Shown: positions 44,446-55,105, numbered from the stretch's first letter. The stretch is DNA of 64,000 bases from Sphingobium jiangsuense (GCF_014196495.1 NZ_JACIDT010000010.1:62001-126000); one strand, 5' to 3'. The notes: generated from the sequence alone by a model not told the origin. Program-made: numbers and translations.

Positions 44446-45644
44446 AGAACGGTATCGACCGGCTGATCGCCGACCCTTCCCTGCGCGCGCCTCTCGTCGG
44501 CAAGCGCGTCGCCCTGCTCGCCCATCCCGCTTCCGTCACGGCGGAGCTGACGCACAGCCTCGATGCGCTGGCGGCGCTGCCCGATATCCGCCTCTCTTCC
44601 GCCTTCGGGCCGCAACACGGGCTGCGCGGCGACAAGCAGGACAATATGATGGAAAGCCCGGATTTCACCGATCCGGCGCTCGGCATCCCGGTGTTCAGCC
44701 TTTATGGCGAGGTGCGCCGCCCCACGGCCGCGATGATGGACAGCTTCGACGTGCTGCTGTTCGATCTTCAGGACCTGGGCTGCCGCATCTACACCTTCGT
44801 CACCACGCTGCTCTATGTGCTGGAGGAAAGCGCGAAGCACGGCAAGTCGGTCTGGGTGCTCGACCGCCCCAACCCGGCGGGCCGCCCGGTCGAGGGGCTG
44901 AGCCTGCGTCCCGGCTGGGAAAGCTTCGTCGGCGCCGGTCCGATGCCGATGCGGCACGGGCTGACGCTGGGCGAGCTGGGCCATTGGTTCATCGCCCATT
45001 ATGGCCTCGATGTGAACTATCGCGTGATCGCGATGGAGGGGTGGGAGCCGGAGGCGGCGCCCGGCTTCGGCTGGCCTGTCGATCGTCTCTGGATCAACCC
45101 CAGCCCCAATGCGCCCAATCTCAACATGGCACGGGCCTATTCCGGCACGGTGATGCTGGAGGGCGCGACGCTGAGCGAGGGCAGGGGGACGACGCGCCCG
45201 CTCGAACTGTTCGGCGCGCCGGATATTGATGCGCGGGCGGTGATCGCGGAAATGCGCGCGCTCGCACCGCAATGGCTTGAAGGCTGCGCGCTGCGCGAAT
45301 GCTGGTTCGAGCCGACCTTCCACAAGCATGTGGGGCGGCAATGCGCGGGCGTGCATATCCATGCCGAGGGCGGTTTCTACGATCATGCGGCTTTCCGGCC
45401 ATGGCGGTTGCAGGCGCTGGCGTTCAAGGCGATCCGGCGGCTGTACCCCGATTATGAGCTGTGGCGCGATTTCCCCTATGAATATGAATTCGGAAAGCTG
45501 CCGATCGACGTCATCAACGGCTCCCCATTGCTGCGGGAATGGGTGGACGATGCCGCCGCCACGCCCGCCGATCTCGATGCGCTGACCGCGCCGGATGAAC
45601 GGGCGTGGAAGGAGGAACGCGGGGCGCATCTGCTCTATCGGTGA
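44442..45644 (+). CDS. namZ: Exo-beta-N-acetylmuramidase NamZ (DUF1343)
   Basis: 400 residues of the DUF1343 family: LLAHPASVTAELTHSLDAL, FGPQHGLRGDKQDNM, FDVLLFDLQDLGCRIYTFV, VLDRPNPAGRPVEG, SEGRGTTRPLELFGAP and the C-terminal FEPTFHKHVGRQCAGV. Characterised members release terminal MurNAc from peptidoglycan fragments. No signal peptide is visible, so a cytoplasmic recycling role is more likely than a secreted one. It is coupled to the DOMON-like gene. Confidence 0.85.
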   Translation: MKNGIDRLIADPSLRAPLVGKRVALLAHPASVTAELTHSLDALAALPDIRLSSAFGPQHGLRGDKQDNMMESPDFTDPALGIPVFSLYGEVRRPTAAMMDSFDVLLFDLQDLGCRIYTFVTTLLYVLEESAKHGKSVWVLDRPNPAGRPVEGLSLRPGWESFVGAGPMPMRHGLTLGELGHWFIAHYGLDVNYRVIAMEGWEPEAAPGFGWPVDRLWINPSPNAPNLNMARAYSGTVMLEGATLSEGRGTTRPLELFGAPDIDARAVIAEMRALAPQWLEGCALRECWFEPTFHKHVGRQCAGVHIHAEGGFYDHAAFRPWRLQALAFKAIRRLYPDYELWRDFPYEYEFGKLPIDVINGSPLLREWVDDAAATPADLDALTAPDERAWKEERGAHLLYR

Positions 45645-45700
45645 TGGGGCGGGGGACCGCTTGCGGCCATGAGCTGACGCGGCCAGCCACGCATATATAA

Positions 45701-45836
45701 TCACGCGGAGACGCGGAGGCGCGGAGATAATAATCGCGAAGCATTCTTTCCCATGCCGACGGTTGGGACCGAAGGCGAAATGGGCACAAAGAGCCTGCGG
45801 CTCATCCCCTCTCCGCGTCTCCGCGCCTCCGCGTGA
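45701..45836. repeat. CGCGGAG inverted-repeat element, copy A
   Basis: The left arm (45701-45726) begins TCACGCGGAG and contains three GCGGAG units; the right arm (45811-45836) is its reverse complement with two mismatches in 26. The 84-base core is non-coding. Read backwards, the core shares blocks (GCCGCAGG, CCCATTTC, GGGAAAG, GCTTCGCG) with copy B at 50628-50769, so the two copies lie in opposite orientation. Confidence 0.8.
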
Positions 45837-45872
45837 ACTTATTGCTTAAACGGTCGATGCCGCTCTCACGTC

Positions 45873-45892
45873 ATGCCAGCGCAGGCTGGCAT
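45873..45892. repeat. Solo REP-like palindrome
   Basis: ATGCCAGC-GCAG-GCTGGCAT, identical to one half of the paired elements elsewhere in the window. Confidence 0.75.
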
Positions 45893-45962
45893 CGTTCTCG
45901 ATCGTACGGAACATGGCCGTCAACGATACTGGCCGGTGCCGGAATGACGGAATTTTTCCCAA

Positions 45963-47141
45963 TCACCGCTTCCGGCTCAGCTCCCGCATCGCCTCGTCCA
46001 GCCCGTCGAGCGTCAGCGGGTACATGCGGTCGTCCATCAGCTGCCGAATTATCCGGTTGGACTGGCTGTAGTCCCAGCTCTCCCGCCGGTCCGGGTTGAT
46101 CCACACGGTCGCGGGATAGGTGTTCGTCACCCGTTCCAGCCAGAGCGCGCCCGGTTCCTCGTTATGATGTTCCACGCTGCCGCCCGCATGGGTCAGCTCA
46201 TAGGGAGACATCGCCGCGTCGCCGACGAATATCACCTTATAATCATGGCCATATTTGTGGAGGATATCCCAGGTCGGCAGGCGCTCGGCGAAGCGGCGGC
46301 GGTTGTCCTTCCACACGCCTTCGTACAGGCAATTGTGGAAATAGAAGAATTCCAGATTCTTGAACTCGCTCACCGCCGCGCTGAACAGCTCCTCGGTCAT
46401 GGTCACATAAGGGTCCATCGATCCGCCGACGTCGAGGAACAGCAGCAGTTTCACCGCATTGCGCCGCTCCGGCCGCATCCGCACGTCGAGGAAACCGCGC
46501 CGCGCGGTGCCGGATATGGTTGCGTCGAGGTCCAGTTCCTCGGCCGCGCCTTCGCGGGCGAAGCGGCGCAGGCGGCGCAGTGCGACCTTGATCGTGCGCG
46601 TGCCCAACTCGCGCGTGCTGTCGAGATTTGCGAACTCGCGCTTTTCCCACACCTTGACGGCGCGCCTGTGGCGGCTTTCCCCGCCGATGCGCACGCCCGC
46701 CGGATTATAGCCGCTGTTGCCGAAGGGCGAGGTGCCGCCGGTGCCGATCCATTTATTGCCGCCCTGATGCCGCCCCTGCTGTTCCTCCAGCCGCTGGCGC
46801 AGCGTTTCCATTATCTCTTCCCAGCTGCCCGGCGCCTCGATCTTCGCCATTTCCTCCGGCGTCAGGAATTTCTCCGCGACCGCGCGCAGCCACTCTTCCG
46901 GCAGGGAGGCCGCCTCTTCCCCCTCCGGACCGAGCGCGCCCCGGAAATGTTGCTGGAACACGCGGTCGAAGCGGTCGATCAGCCCTTCGTCCTTCACATA
47001 GATGGTGCGGGCGAGATAATAGAAATCTTCGGGCCTGTGCCCGGCCACGTCGCGGTCGAGCGCTTCGAGCAGAGTCAGATGCTCCTTGATGCCGACCGGC
47101 AGGCCCGCTGCGCGCAGAGCGTCGAGGAAAGACAGAAACAT
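45963..47141 (-). CDS. VWA-domain protein, CoxE-like
   Basis: 392 residues. The N-terminal part (about 1-120) is the CoxE-type helical region. The C-terminal von Willebrand A domain has the MIDAS motif DxGxS at D237, G239 and S241 (LLLFLDVGGSMDPYV), then FVGDAAMSPYEL. Such proteins pair with MoxR AAA+ ATPases as chaperones that insert or remove metals and mature enzymes. The matching MoxR is encoded at 48688-49530 on the same strand, but the chemoreceptor gene on the opposite strand lies between them. Confidence 0.87.
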   Translation of the reverse strand: MFLSFLDALRAAGLPVGIKEHLTLLEALDRDVAGHRPEDFYYLARTIYVKDEGLIDRFDRVFQQHFRGALGPEGEEAASLPEEWLRAVAEKFLTPEEMAKIEAPGSWEEIMETLRQRLEEQQGRHQGGNKWIGTGGTSPFGNSGYNPAGVRIGGESRHRRAVKVWEKREFANLDSTRELGTRTIKVALRRLRRFAREGAAEELDLDATISGTARRGFLDVRMRPERRNAVKLLLFLDVGGSMDPYVTMTEELFSAAVSEFKNLEFFYFHNCLYEGVWKDNRRRFAERLPTWDILHKYGHDYKVIFVGDAAMSPYELTHAGGSVEHHNEEPGALWLERVTNTYPATVWINPDRRESWDYSQSNRIIRQLMDDRMYPLTLDGLDEAMRELSRKR

Positions 47142-47217
47142 CGCCCCCGCTTACAGCAAGCCGGGCCTTCCCGCCAGAGCAAGGCTGTCGCCGGATGGTG
47201 GAGAAGTATCTTGCATC

Positions 47218-47233
47218 GCAACAAAATTGTTGC
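47218..47233. promoter_or_regulatory. Palindrome upstream of the chemoreceptor
   Basis: GCAACAA-AA-TTGTTGC, a perfect 7-2-7 palindrome 33 bases before the preferred chemoreceptor start at 47267. Possible operator; no known consensus matched. Confidence 0.35.
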
Positions 47234-47266
47234 ACTATGTCATTTCCGGCAACGGCAGGAAATAAT

Positions 47267-48646
47267 ATGGAAAACAATATTTTGCTTTCCGAGATCGGGG
47301 AAAGATGCGGCGATGTTTCATTGCAGTGCAGCGATATCGCGGGCTATCTCAACCAGCTGAACGCCAACATACAGGGGGACGTGTCGCGCCTGATCGACCT
47401 GCGGCAGGTGATGGCGGCCCTTTCCCGTACCCAGGCGGAAAACAGCAATGCCGCCCGCCATCTCCAGGACACGTCGCTCAGCGCCGAGGATATTATCGGC
47501 CAATGCCGCGCGGCCATCGCGGAATCGCTCGATCATGTGACCAGCCTCGTCCAGCGCGTGACGGGGCTGGAAAGCCGGTTGCGGGATTTCCTGCCGATCA
47601 TCGAAACGGTCGGCGGCATTTCGGAACAGTTGCGAGAGATTGCGCGCAAGACGCGGATGCTGGGCCTCAATGCCTCGATCGAGGCCGCGCGCGGCGGCGA
47701 GGCGACGCGCAGCTTCACGGTGGTGGCCGACGAGATCCGCTTCCTTGCCGAACGGGCGGATCATTCGGCCGCGTCCGTGGGCGAGCAGCTGGGCGAACTG
47801 GACAAGCGCGCGCGCGCGCTGATCGGCGGGGTCGAGGAGAATATCCGGCAGGGGCAGAGCACCGGTATCCATATCGACGAACTGCGCACCGCGATGGACA
47901 GGATCGGCGGGCTGGTCACGGCATTCCGTGCCCGGTCCTCCGACATCGCGGACAGCACGGCCGAAGCCAGCCATGACGTCCGCCAGCTGTCGCAAGGGCT
48001 GGACCATTTCAGCACCGCCTCGATGGAGCATGCCCGGCAGCTCGATGAGGTGGTGGAGCGCGTCAACCGGCTGGAAGGTTATGCCAACGACATGTTCAAC
48101 AGCGCCGCCCATGCGGGCCTCGAATCGCGCAACAGCCGGTTTATCGCGCTGGGGCTGGAAGGCGCGGCGGAGGTCGTCCGCGCGATCGAGGACGGCCTTG
48201 CGCGCGGGCTGCTGGGCCGGGCCGCGCTGTTCGATACCGACTATCAGCCGCTGCCGGGGACGGACCCGGTGCAATATCGCAACCGCTTCGTGCCCTTCGC
48301 CGACACGGCGATCCGCCCGCTGCTCGACGCGCAGACGGTCCGCGACCAGGCGATCGTCGGCTGTTGCCTGATCGACCGCAACGGCTTCCTGCCTACCCAT
48401 ATCAGCGAGAAGAGCCAGCCGCAGCGGCAGGGGCAGCGCAAGTGGAATCTGGAAAATGCGCGCAACCGGCAGATATTCATGGATTCCCAGACCCGTCGCG
48501 CGCTGGACGCTGAAGGGGATTTCTTCCTCTACAGCTATCGGCAGGATTTCGGCGACGGCCATTATCGCGCGCTGCGCAGCGTGTTCGTGCCGCTGCGCTT
48601 CGACGGACAGCGCTGGGGGCTATATGAGCTGGGCTATCTGATCTGA
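47267..48646 (+). CDS. Soluble methyl-accepting chemotaxis protein with C-terminal sensor
   Basis: 459 residues from the ATG at 47267, which has GGCAGGA six bases upstream; the frame is open from an ATG at 47195. There is no membrane helix. Residues about 50-270 form the coiled-coil signalling region, with the MCP tip-like TRMLGLNASIEAARGGEATR and FTVVADEIRFLAERADHSAASV. The C-terminal ~150 residues (DTDYQPLPGTDPVQYRNRF onward, with DRNGFLPTHISEKSQPQ) form a separate globular domain, probably PAS/Cache-like, ending the protein. It should signal to CheA in response to a cytoplasmic cue. Confidence 0.82.
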   Translation: MENNILLSEIGERCGDVSLQCSDIAGYLNQLNANIQGDVSRLIDLRQVMAALSRTQAENSNAARHLQDTSLSAEDIIGQCRAAIAESLDHVTSLVQRVTGLESRLRDFLPIIETVGGISEQLREIARKTRMLGLNASIEAARGGEATRSFTVVADEIRFLAERADHSAASVGEQLGELDKRARALIGGVEENIRQGQSTGIHIDELRTAMDRIGGLVTAFRARSSDIADSTAEASHDVRQLSQGLDHFSTASMEHARQLDEVVERVNRLEGYANDMFNSAAHAGLESRNSRFIALGLEGAAEVVRAIEDGLARGLLGRAALFDTDYQPLPGTDPVQYRNRFVPFADTAIRPLLDAQTVRDQAIVGCCLIDRNGFLPTHISEKSQPQRQGQRKWNLENARNRQIFMDSQTRRALDAEGDFFLYSYRQDFGDGHYRALRSVFVPLRFDGQRWGLYELGYLI

Positions 48647-48687
48647 GAGCGGGCGGGCGGGCCGCCGGCTTCCCGTCCTTCGCGCCT

Positions 48688-49530
48688 TCACCGCTCCCGG
48701 CGGGCCATGAAGGCGAGGCGCTCGAACAGCATCACGTCCTGCTCGTTCTTCAGCAGTGCGCCGTGCAGCGGGGGGATCGCCTTGCGCACGTCGCGCGATT
48801 GCAGCACGTCGAGCGGCATGTCCTCGGCCAGCAGCAGCTTCAGCCAGTCGAGCAGTTCCGAGGTCGAGGGCTTCTTGCGCAGGCCCGGCACGTCGCGCAC
48901 CTCGTAGAAGATGTCGAGCGCCCGGCTGACCAGCACCTTCTGGATGCCGGGGAAATGCACGTCGATGATCGCCTGCATCGTCTCCCGGTCGGGGAAGCGG
49001 ATATAGTGGAAGAAGCAGCGGCGCAGGAAGGCGTCGGGCAGCTCCTTCTCGTTGTTGGAGGTGATGACGACGATGGGCCGCTCCTGCGCCTTCACCGTCT
49101 CGCCGGTTTCATAGACGTGGAATTCCATCCGGTCGAGTTCCTGCAGCAGGTCGTTGGGGAATTCGATATCGGCCTTGTCGATCTCGTCGATCAGCAGCAC
49201 CGGCAGGCGCGGGGAGGTGAACGCCTCCCACAGCTTGCCCTTGCGGATATAGTTGCGGATGTCGTGCACCCGCTCGTCGCCCAGCTGGCCGTCGCGCAGG
49301 CGGGCGACCGCGTCATATTCGTACAGGCCCTGATGCGCCTTGGTGGTGGACTTGATGTTCCATTCGATCAGCGGCGCGTCCATGGCGGCGGCGATCTGCT
49401 GCGCCAGCACCGTCTTGCCGGTGCCGGGCTCCCCCTTCACCAGCAGCGGACGGCGCAGCATGACGGCGGCATTGACCGCGACCTTCAGATCATCGGTGGC
49501 GACATAATCGGCGGTGCCTTCAAAACGCAC
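48688..49530 (-). CDS. MoxR-family AAA+ ATPase
   Basis: 280 residues. Walker A is at 33-40 (VKGEPGTGKTVLAQQIA); Walker B is in LPVLLIDEIDKADIEF; sensor 1 is in IVVITSNNEKELPDAFLRR. This is the MoxR/CoxD type that acts with a VWA partner on protein maturation. The VWA gene is at 45963-47141. It converges on the chemoreceptor gene. Confidence 0.92.
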   Translation of the reverse strand: MRFEGTADYVATDDLKVAVNAAVMLRRPLLVKGEPGTGKTVLAQQIAAAMDAPLIEWNIKSTTKAHQGLYEYDAVARLRDGQLGDERVHDIRNYIRKGKLWEAFTSPRLPVLLIDEIDKADIEFPNDLLQELDRMEFHVYETGETVKAQERPIVVITSNNEKELPDAFLRRCFFHYIRFPDRETMQAIIDVHFPGIQKVLVSRALDIFYEVRDVPGLRKKPSTSELLDWLKLLLAEDMPLDVLQSRDVRKAIPPLHGALLKNEQDVMLFERLAFMARRER

Positions 49531-49602
49531 GGCGCAAATCCTCCTGTTGCGATACAGGAGCGGTAGAGGGCTTCGCGGATCGACGCAAGGCGCGGCGGGC
49601 GG

Positions 49603-50283
49603 TTATTGCTCCGCGCGCGTTTCCGCCCGGCTTTCGAGCATCGACCACAGGCTGTTGTGCTGGTGCAGCAGCTGGCGCCCGCCGAAGCGGATCGCGCGGG
49701 TCGTCAGTTCGGTCGCATCCAGCGCGCGCAGCAAATGCAGCGTCTCCACCTTGTTCGGCAGGGCGGACTGCACCGGTTCCAGCCCGGTGCGGATCGCCGC
49801 ATGGTCGAGCAGGCGGCGGATCGCGATCCAGTCGATCGCCAGCGTCGTCGCGGCGCCGAGCGCGCAGCCATGCCGTTCCGACTGCGCCAGCATCTCGACC
49901 GCATGGCGCAGTTGCAGCACCGTCGCGTCGCTGTTGTGATGGCCCGGCGTGCTGGGCACCGGCCCAAGCTCCACCGCCAGGCGGGCGATATAGGCGCGTT
50001 CCTGCGCGAAGGCGTCGCAGGCGTCGATCAGCCACTGGCGCGCGGCATTGTCGATGATGTGGGTCGCGGCATAATCCATGACCGCGGGGAACTGCCCATG
50101 CAACAGGCCGAGATAATGAACGGCGTCGGCCAGCAGCGGCAGCGGCTGGGCCATGGGATCGGCGGCAAGGGCCATCAGCGTCCGCACATGGGCATGGGCT
50201 TCCGATCCGTCCTTCACGACGAGCAGATCGACGATCGAAGCGCCATCCTGAAAACTGACCTCGAAATTATGTGCCTGGTGCAT
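49603..50283 (-). CDS. Unknown helical protein
   Basis: 226 residues. I do not recognise the family with confidence. It is soluble, mostly helical and His-rich (YLGLLHGQFPAVMDYAATH, GHHNSDATVLQLRHAVEML), with no signal peptide or metal motif I can name. The ATG at 50283 starts MHQAHNFEVSF. It lies 72 bases upstream of MoxR on the same strand, and two palindromes (50351-50365 and 50385-50426) lie in its leader, so it is probably regulated. Confidence 0.6.
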   Translation of the reverse strand: MHQAHNFEVSFQDGASIVDLLVVKDGSEAHAHVRTLMALAADPMAQPLPLLADAVHYLGLLHGQFPAVMDYAATHIIDNAARQWLIDACDAFAQERAYIARLAVELGPVPSTPGHHNSDATVLQLRHAVEMLAQSERHGCALGAATTLAIDWIAIRRLLDHAAIRTGLEPVQSALPNKVETLHLLRALDATELTTRAIRFGGRQLLHQHNSLWSMLESRAETRAEQ

Positions 50284-50350
50284 GATATGCCTCTTTTATT
50301 CCTGCGATCGACCCGTCGAAGGTGCAGCCGAACTTATAGCGGAAACGGGG

Positions 50351-50426
50351 TAAACGGGCCGTTTATGAGCCACTCGGTTCGTCGCGTTTTCCTGTATCCC
50401 CTGTTCCAATATGAGGCAGGAAAACG
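50351..50426 (-). promoter_or_regulatory. Tandem palindromes upstream of the unknown gene
   Basis: TAAACGG (50351-50357), one base, CCGTTTA (50359-50365) is a near-perfect 15-bp palindrome. CGTTTTCCTG (50385-50394) and CAGGAAAACG (50417-50426) form a perfect 10-bp inverted repeat around 22 bases. Both lie 70-140 bases before the ATG at 50283 and suit an operator or leader hairpin. Confidence 0.45.
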
Positions 50427-50546
50427 ATAAATAGGGTTAAGGGCGTGCTAGGTAAAAGCGGGGTGGATGGGGCGAGGGGCTTCGTCCGTTTCGCTAGCCC
50501 GGCGCGGGGCAGGGGACTGGGGCGATGGCGGGCGCTGCCTCCTGAG

Positions 50547-50566
50547 ATGTCAGCTTGCGCTGGCAT
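50547..50566. repeat. Degenerate solo REP-like palindrome
   Basis: ATGTCAGC-TTGC-GCTGGCAT, one base off the REP arm, preceded by GCCTCCTGAG as at the other loci. Confidence 0.65.
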
Positions 50567-50627
50567 GAAGGGGAAATAATGGCTGGTTTGGGTAGGTTAG
50601 CGGACATATCGTGCTGGAGTAGAAAGT

Positions 50628-50769
50628 TCACGCGGAGACGCGGAGGCGCGGAGAAGGACGTTCCGGGCCGCAGGCCCCATTTCATTCTCCTTGCGTCGGT
50701 TGCCGGGGTGAATGACGAGGGAAAGCGCTTCGCGCTACCATCTCTCCGCGTCTCCGCGCCTCCGCGTGA
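50628..50769. repeat. CGCGGAG inverted-repeat element, copy B
   Basis: The left arm 50628-50653 is the same as in copy A (45701-45726). The right arm 50744-50769 is CTCCGCGTCT then CCGCGCCTCCGCGTGA, again with two mismatches in the inverted repeat. The core is in opposite orientation to copy A. 142 bases in all. Confidence 0.8.
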
Positions 50770-50912
50770 AACCAATCTTTTACGTCCGCTTCTGGCCGAA
50801 AGCGCTTGTTCACCCCTGACCTGTCGGCAGAGGATATAATTGCTTTGCAGACGCCAACCCGCGCGGGCAGTCCGGCGGACGAGGAGGCGGAAAGCGGGAA
50901 GAGCCAAGAACC

Positions 50913-50952
50913 GCAAGAGGCCGGATCGGGGTGTTCCGATCCGGCCTCTTGC
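50913..50952 (-). terminator. rpoD terminator
   Basis: GCAAGAGGCCGGATCGG (50913-50929), six-base loop, and its exact reverse complement (50936-50952) form a 17-bp perfect stem 22 bases after the rpoD stop. On the minus strand it is followed by GGTTCTTGGCTCTTCC, moderately U-rich. Confidence 0.75.
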
Positions 50953-50974
50953 ATCGTGCCGATGGCGCGGGGGC

Positions 50975-53005
<2,031 letters not shown>

Positions 53006-53037
53006 TCGTTCGCCTTAGTCAAATCGGTGATGCGGCC

Positions 53038-54909
53038 TCAGGCGGCCATCATCTGTTCCTCGATATTCGCCTTCAATTCCCGCAGGCGCTCATCATTCCG
53101 CTGTTTCAGGGTGATAAGCGAGAGATGTTCCTGCCAGCGGGCCTCGTCCATTCCATCGTCGCCGTGCGCATAGAGATCAGCCTTCAATCGTTCAAGCTTT
53201 GGCGTGAATTCCTGCTCGAACAAAAGAATGTTTATGACTTCGCCCAGATCAGTTTCCGCCATGCTCCTGTCCGCGTCCGCTCTGAAGAACGAAAAACGCA
53301 GGTCATGCTTAATACTGCGGCGTTCCGGTTCAGGCAGGGAAGCATCCTGCAATATGGCGTCGATCAGGCTTTCTTCAAGGGCCGGACGCTGGAAAGACGC
53401 CGCGATCAGCAGCCGCGTCCACTGCCTCAGCGCGTCGGTCGGCATGGTCAGCGCGGCGAGCTGTTCGCGGTGGGTGTAGAGGATCGACGGATAGCGGCAC
53501 AGGCCCAGCAGCACCGCCCGCTTCACCATGCGCTCGATCCGCTCCGCCATGTTGGTGAGCGCGGCGGTATCGGACCGGGTTTCCTCTCGCGTGCGGGCGA
53601 TGAAGCCCCGGACGGCGGTGCGTTCCTGCTTCTTCCACCCGAATTCGTCCCAGAACAGCGAGCGGAACGCGCGTTCATATTCCTTGCGGACCAGCGGGTC
53701 GGCGATGGTCGCGGCTTGTTCCGCGACGCGGCTCTGCAATCCGGCGCGCCCTTCGGGGGAGGAGGTGTCGCCCTGTGCGCGCTCCTGCCGCCAGACCTGC
53801 TCGACCAGCGGGCGGGGGGAGGCGATGGCGGCCTCAAACCCGGCGGCGCCCTTGGCCTTGATGAGGTCGTCCGGATCCTGCCCGTTCGGCAGCGTCACGA
53901 AATGGAGCGACTGGCCGGGCTTCAGCAAGGGGAGCGCGCGCAGGGCGGCGCGGTCGGCGGCCTTCTGGCCCGCGCCGTCGCCGTCGAAGCAGAGGACCGG
54001 CACATCGACCATCTTCCACAGCCGTTCGAGCTGATGCTCGGTCAGCGCGGTGCCGAGCGGCGCGACGGCTTCCTCTATTCCCGCCTGCGCCAGCGCGACG
54101 ACGTCCATATAGCCTTCGACGACGATCACGCGGTCCGTCTTGCGCGCGGCGGCGAGCGCCTTGTCGAGATTGTAGAGGGTGCGCCCCTTGTCGAACAGCG
54201 GCGTGTCGGGGGAGTTGAGATATTTGGGCTCGCCCTCGCCGATGATGCGGCCGCCGAACGCGATCACCCGCCCGCGCGCATCCCGGATCGGCAGCATCAG
54301 GCGGCCGCGGAAACGGTCATAGGGCTCGCGGTCGGTGCGGCCCGGCTCGTCGGGGGGCTGGATCAGCAGCCCGGCCTCGACCAGCATTTCCTGCGGGAAA
54401 TCCTTGAGCGCCGTCTTGAGCTTGCCGCGCGAATCCGGCGCGAAGCCGAAGCCGAAGGCACGGCGGGTGGCGTCGGTGATGCCGCGCTTCGCCAGATAGG
54501 CGCGGGCCTGCGCGCCCTCGACCCCGGCAAGCTGCTGCTCGAACCAGTCCTGCGCGGCCTGGCAGGCGTCGTGAAGCCCCTTGGCCTGCTCCGCCTTGCG
54601 CGCGGCGCGCGGATCGGGCGCGGGCATGTCGAGCCCGGCGGCGTCGGCCAGTTCCTTCACCGCGTCGATGAAGGGAAGGCCGCGCTGCTCCGTCATCCAG
54701 CGGATCGCATCGCCATGCGCGCCGCATCCGAAGCAATGGTAGAAGCCCTTCTCGTCGTTGATCGTGAAGCTGGGCGTTTTTTCGTTATGGAAGGGGCAGC
54801 AGGCCTTATATTCCCGGCCTGCCTTCTGCACCTTGATGCTCTTGCCGATCAGTGTCGACAAGGTGGTACGGGCACGCAACTCGTCAAGGAACTGGGGCGA
54901 AAGCGACAT
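53038..54909 (-). CDS. dnaG: DNA primase
   Basis: 623 residues. The N-terminal zinc finger is clear (YKACCPFHNEKTPSFTI, then YHCFGCGAHGDAI). The catalytic core follows with KAYLAKRGIT-like RNA polymerase domain and the TOPRIM motif VIVVEGYMDVVALAQ, then DGDGAGQKAADRA. The C-terminal helicase-binding part is normal for length. It makes RNA primers at the fork. rpoD follows on the same strand; rpsU is not seen upstream. Confidence 0.98.
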   Translation of the reverse strand: MSLSPQFLDELRARTTLSTLIGKSIKVQKAGREYKACCPFHNEKTPSFTINDEKGFYHCFGCGAHGDAIRWMTEQRGLPFIDAVKELADAAGLDMPAPDPRAARKAEQAKGLHDACQAAQDWFEQQLAGVEGAQARAYLAKRGITDATRRAFGFGFAPDSRGKLKTALKDFPQEMLVEAGLLIQPPDEPGRTDREPYDRFRGRLMLPIRDARGRVIAFGGRIIGEGEPKYLNSPDTPLFDKGRTLYNLDKALAAARKTDRVIVVEGYMDVVALAQAGIEEAVAPLGTALTEHQLERLWKMVDVPVLCFDGDGAGQKAADRAALRALPLLKPGQSLHFVTLPNGQDPDDLIKAKGAAGFEAAIASPRPLVEQVWRQERAQGDTSSPEGRAGLQSRVAEQAATIADPLVRKEYERAFRSLFWDEFGWKKQERTAVRGFIARTREETRSDTAALTNMAERIERMVKRAVLLGLCRYPSILYTHREQLAALTMPTDALRQWTRLLIAASFQRPALEESLIDAILQDASLPEPERRSIKHDLRFSFFRADADRSMAETDLGEVINILLFEQEFTPKLERLKADLYAHGDDGMDEARWQEHLSLITLKQRNDERLRELKANIEEQMMAA

Positions 54910-55017
54910 GGCTCTATTATACCGACCCTAGCGCGAGTCGGGGCGAATTCAAATAGCGATGTTACGTAATTTTTCAGGTGCCGGGATCTGTGAGCGACCC
55001 TTCACCTCATATCGTCG

Positions 55018-55085
55018 CCCCAGCGTAGGCTGGGGCCGCAAGCCATGTCGCGCGCCGCCTCCTAGATGCCAGCCTGCGCTGGCAT
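55018..55085. repeat. REP-like palindrome pair
   Basis: CCCCAGC-GTAG-GCTGGGG (55018-55035) and ATGCCAGC-CTGC-GCTGGCAT (55066-55085), linked by a CATGTCGCGCGCCGCCTCCT-like spacer, the same order and orientation as 24338-24447. It lies between dnaG and the YqeY gene. Confidence 0.8.
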
Positions 55086-55105
55086 GACGGGAAATCCCCT
55101 TCGCC

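Larger units (their letters stand above)
45645..45962. other. namZ-VWA intergenic region with two repeat elements
   Basis: 318 bases between converging genes with no gene. It holds the CGCGGAG inverted-repeat element (45701-45836) and a solo REP palindrome (45873-45892). Confidence 0.7.
50284..50974. other. Upstream region of the unknown gene and end of rpoD
   Basis: 691 bases without a supported gene. It contains the palindromes at 50351-50365 (TAAACGG-G-CCGTTTA) and 50385-50426 (CGTTTTCCTG / CAGGAAAACG), a solo REP-like repeat at 50547-50566, the CGCGGAG element copy B, and the rpoD terminator. Confidence 0.6.

Noticed and set aside
45701..45836. Short CGCGGAG repeats as a CRISPR array
   Set aside because: The units are 7-8 bases with no spacers of CRISPR length, are arranged as an inverted repeat, and no cas genes are nearby.
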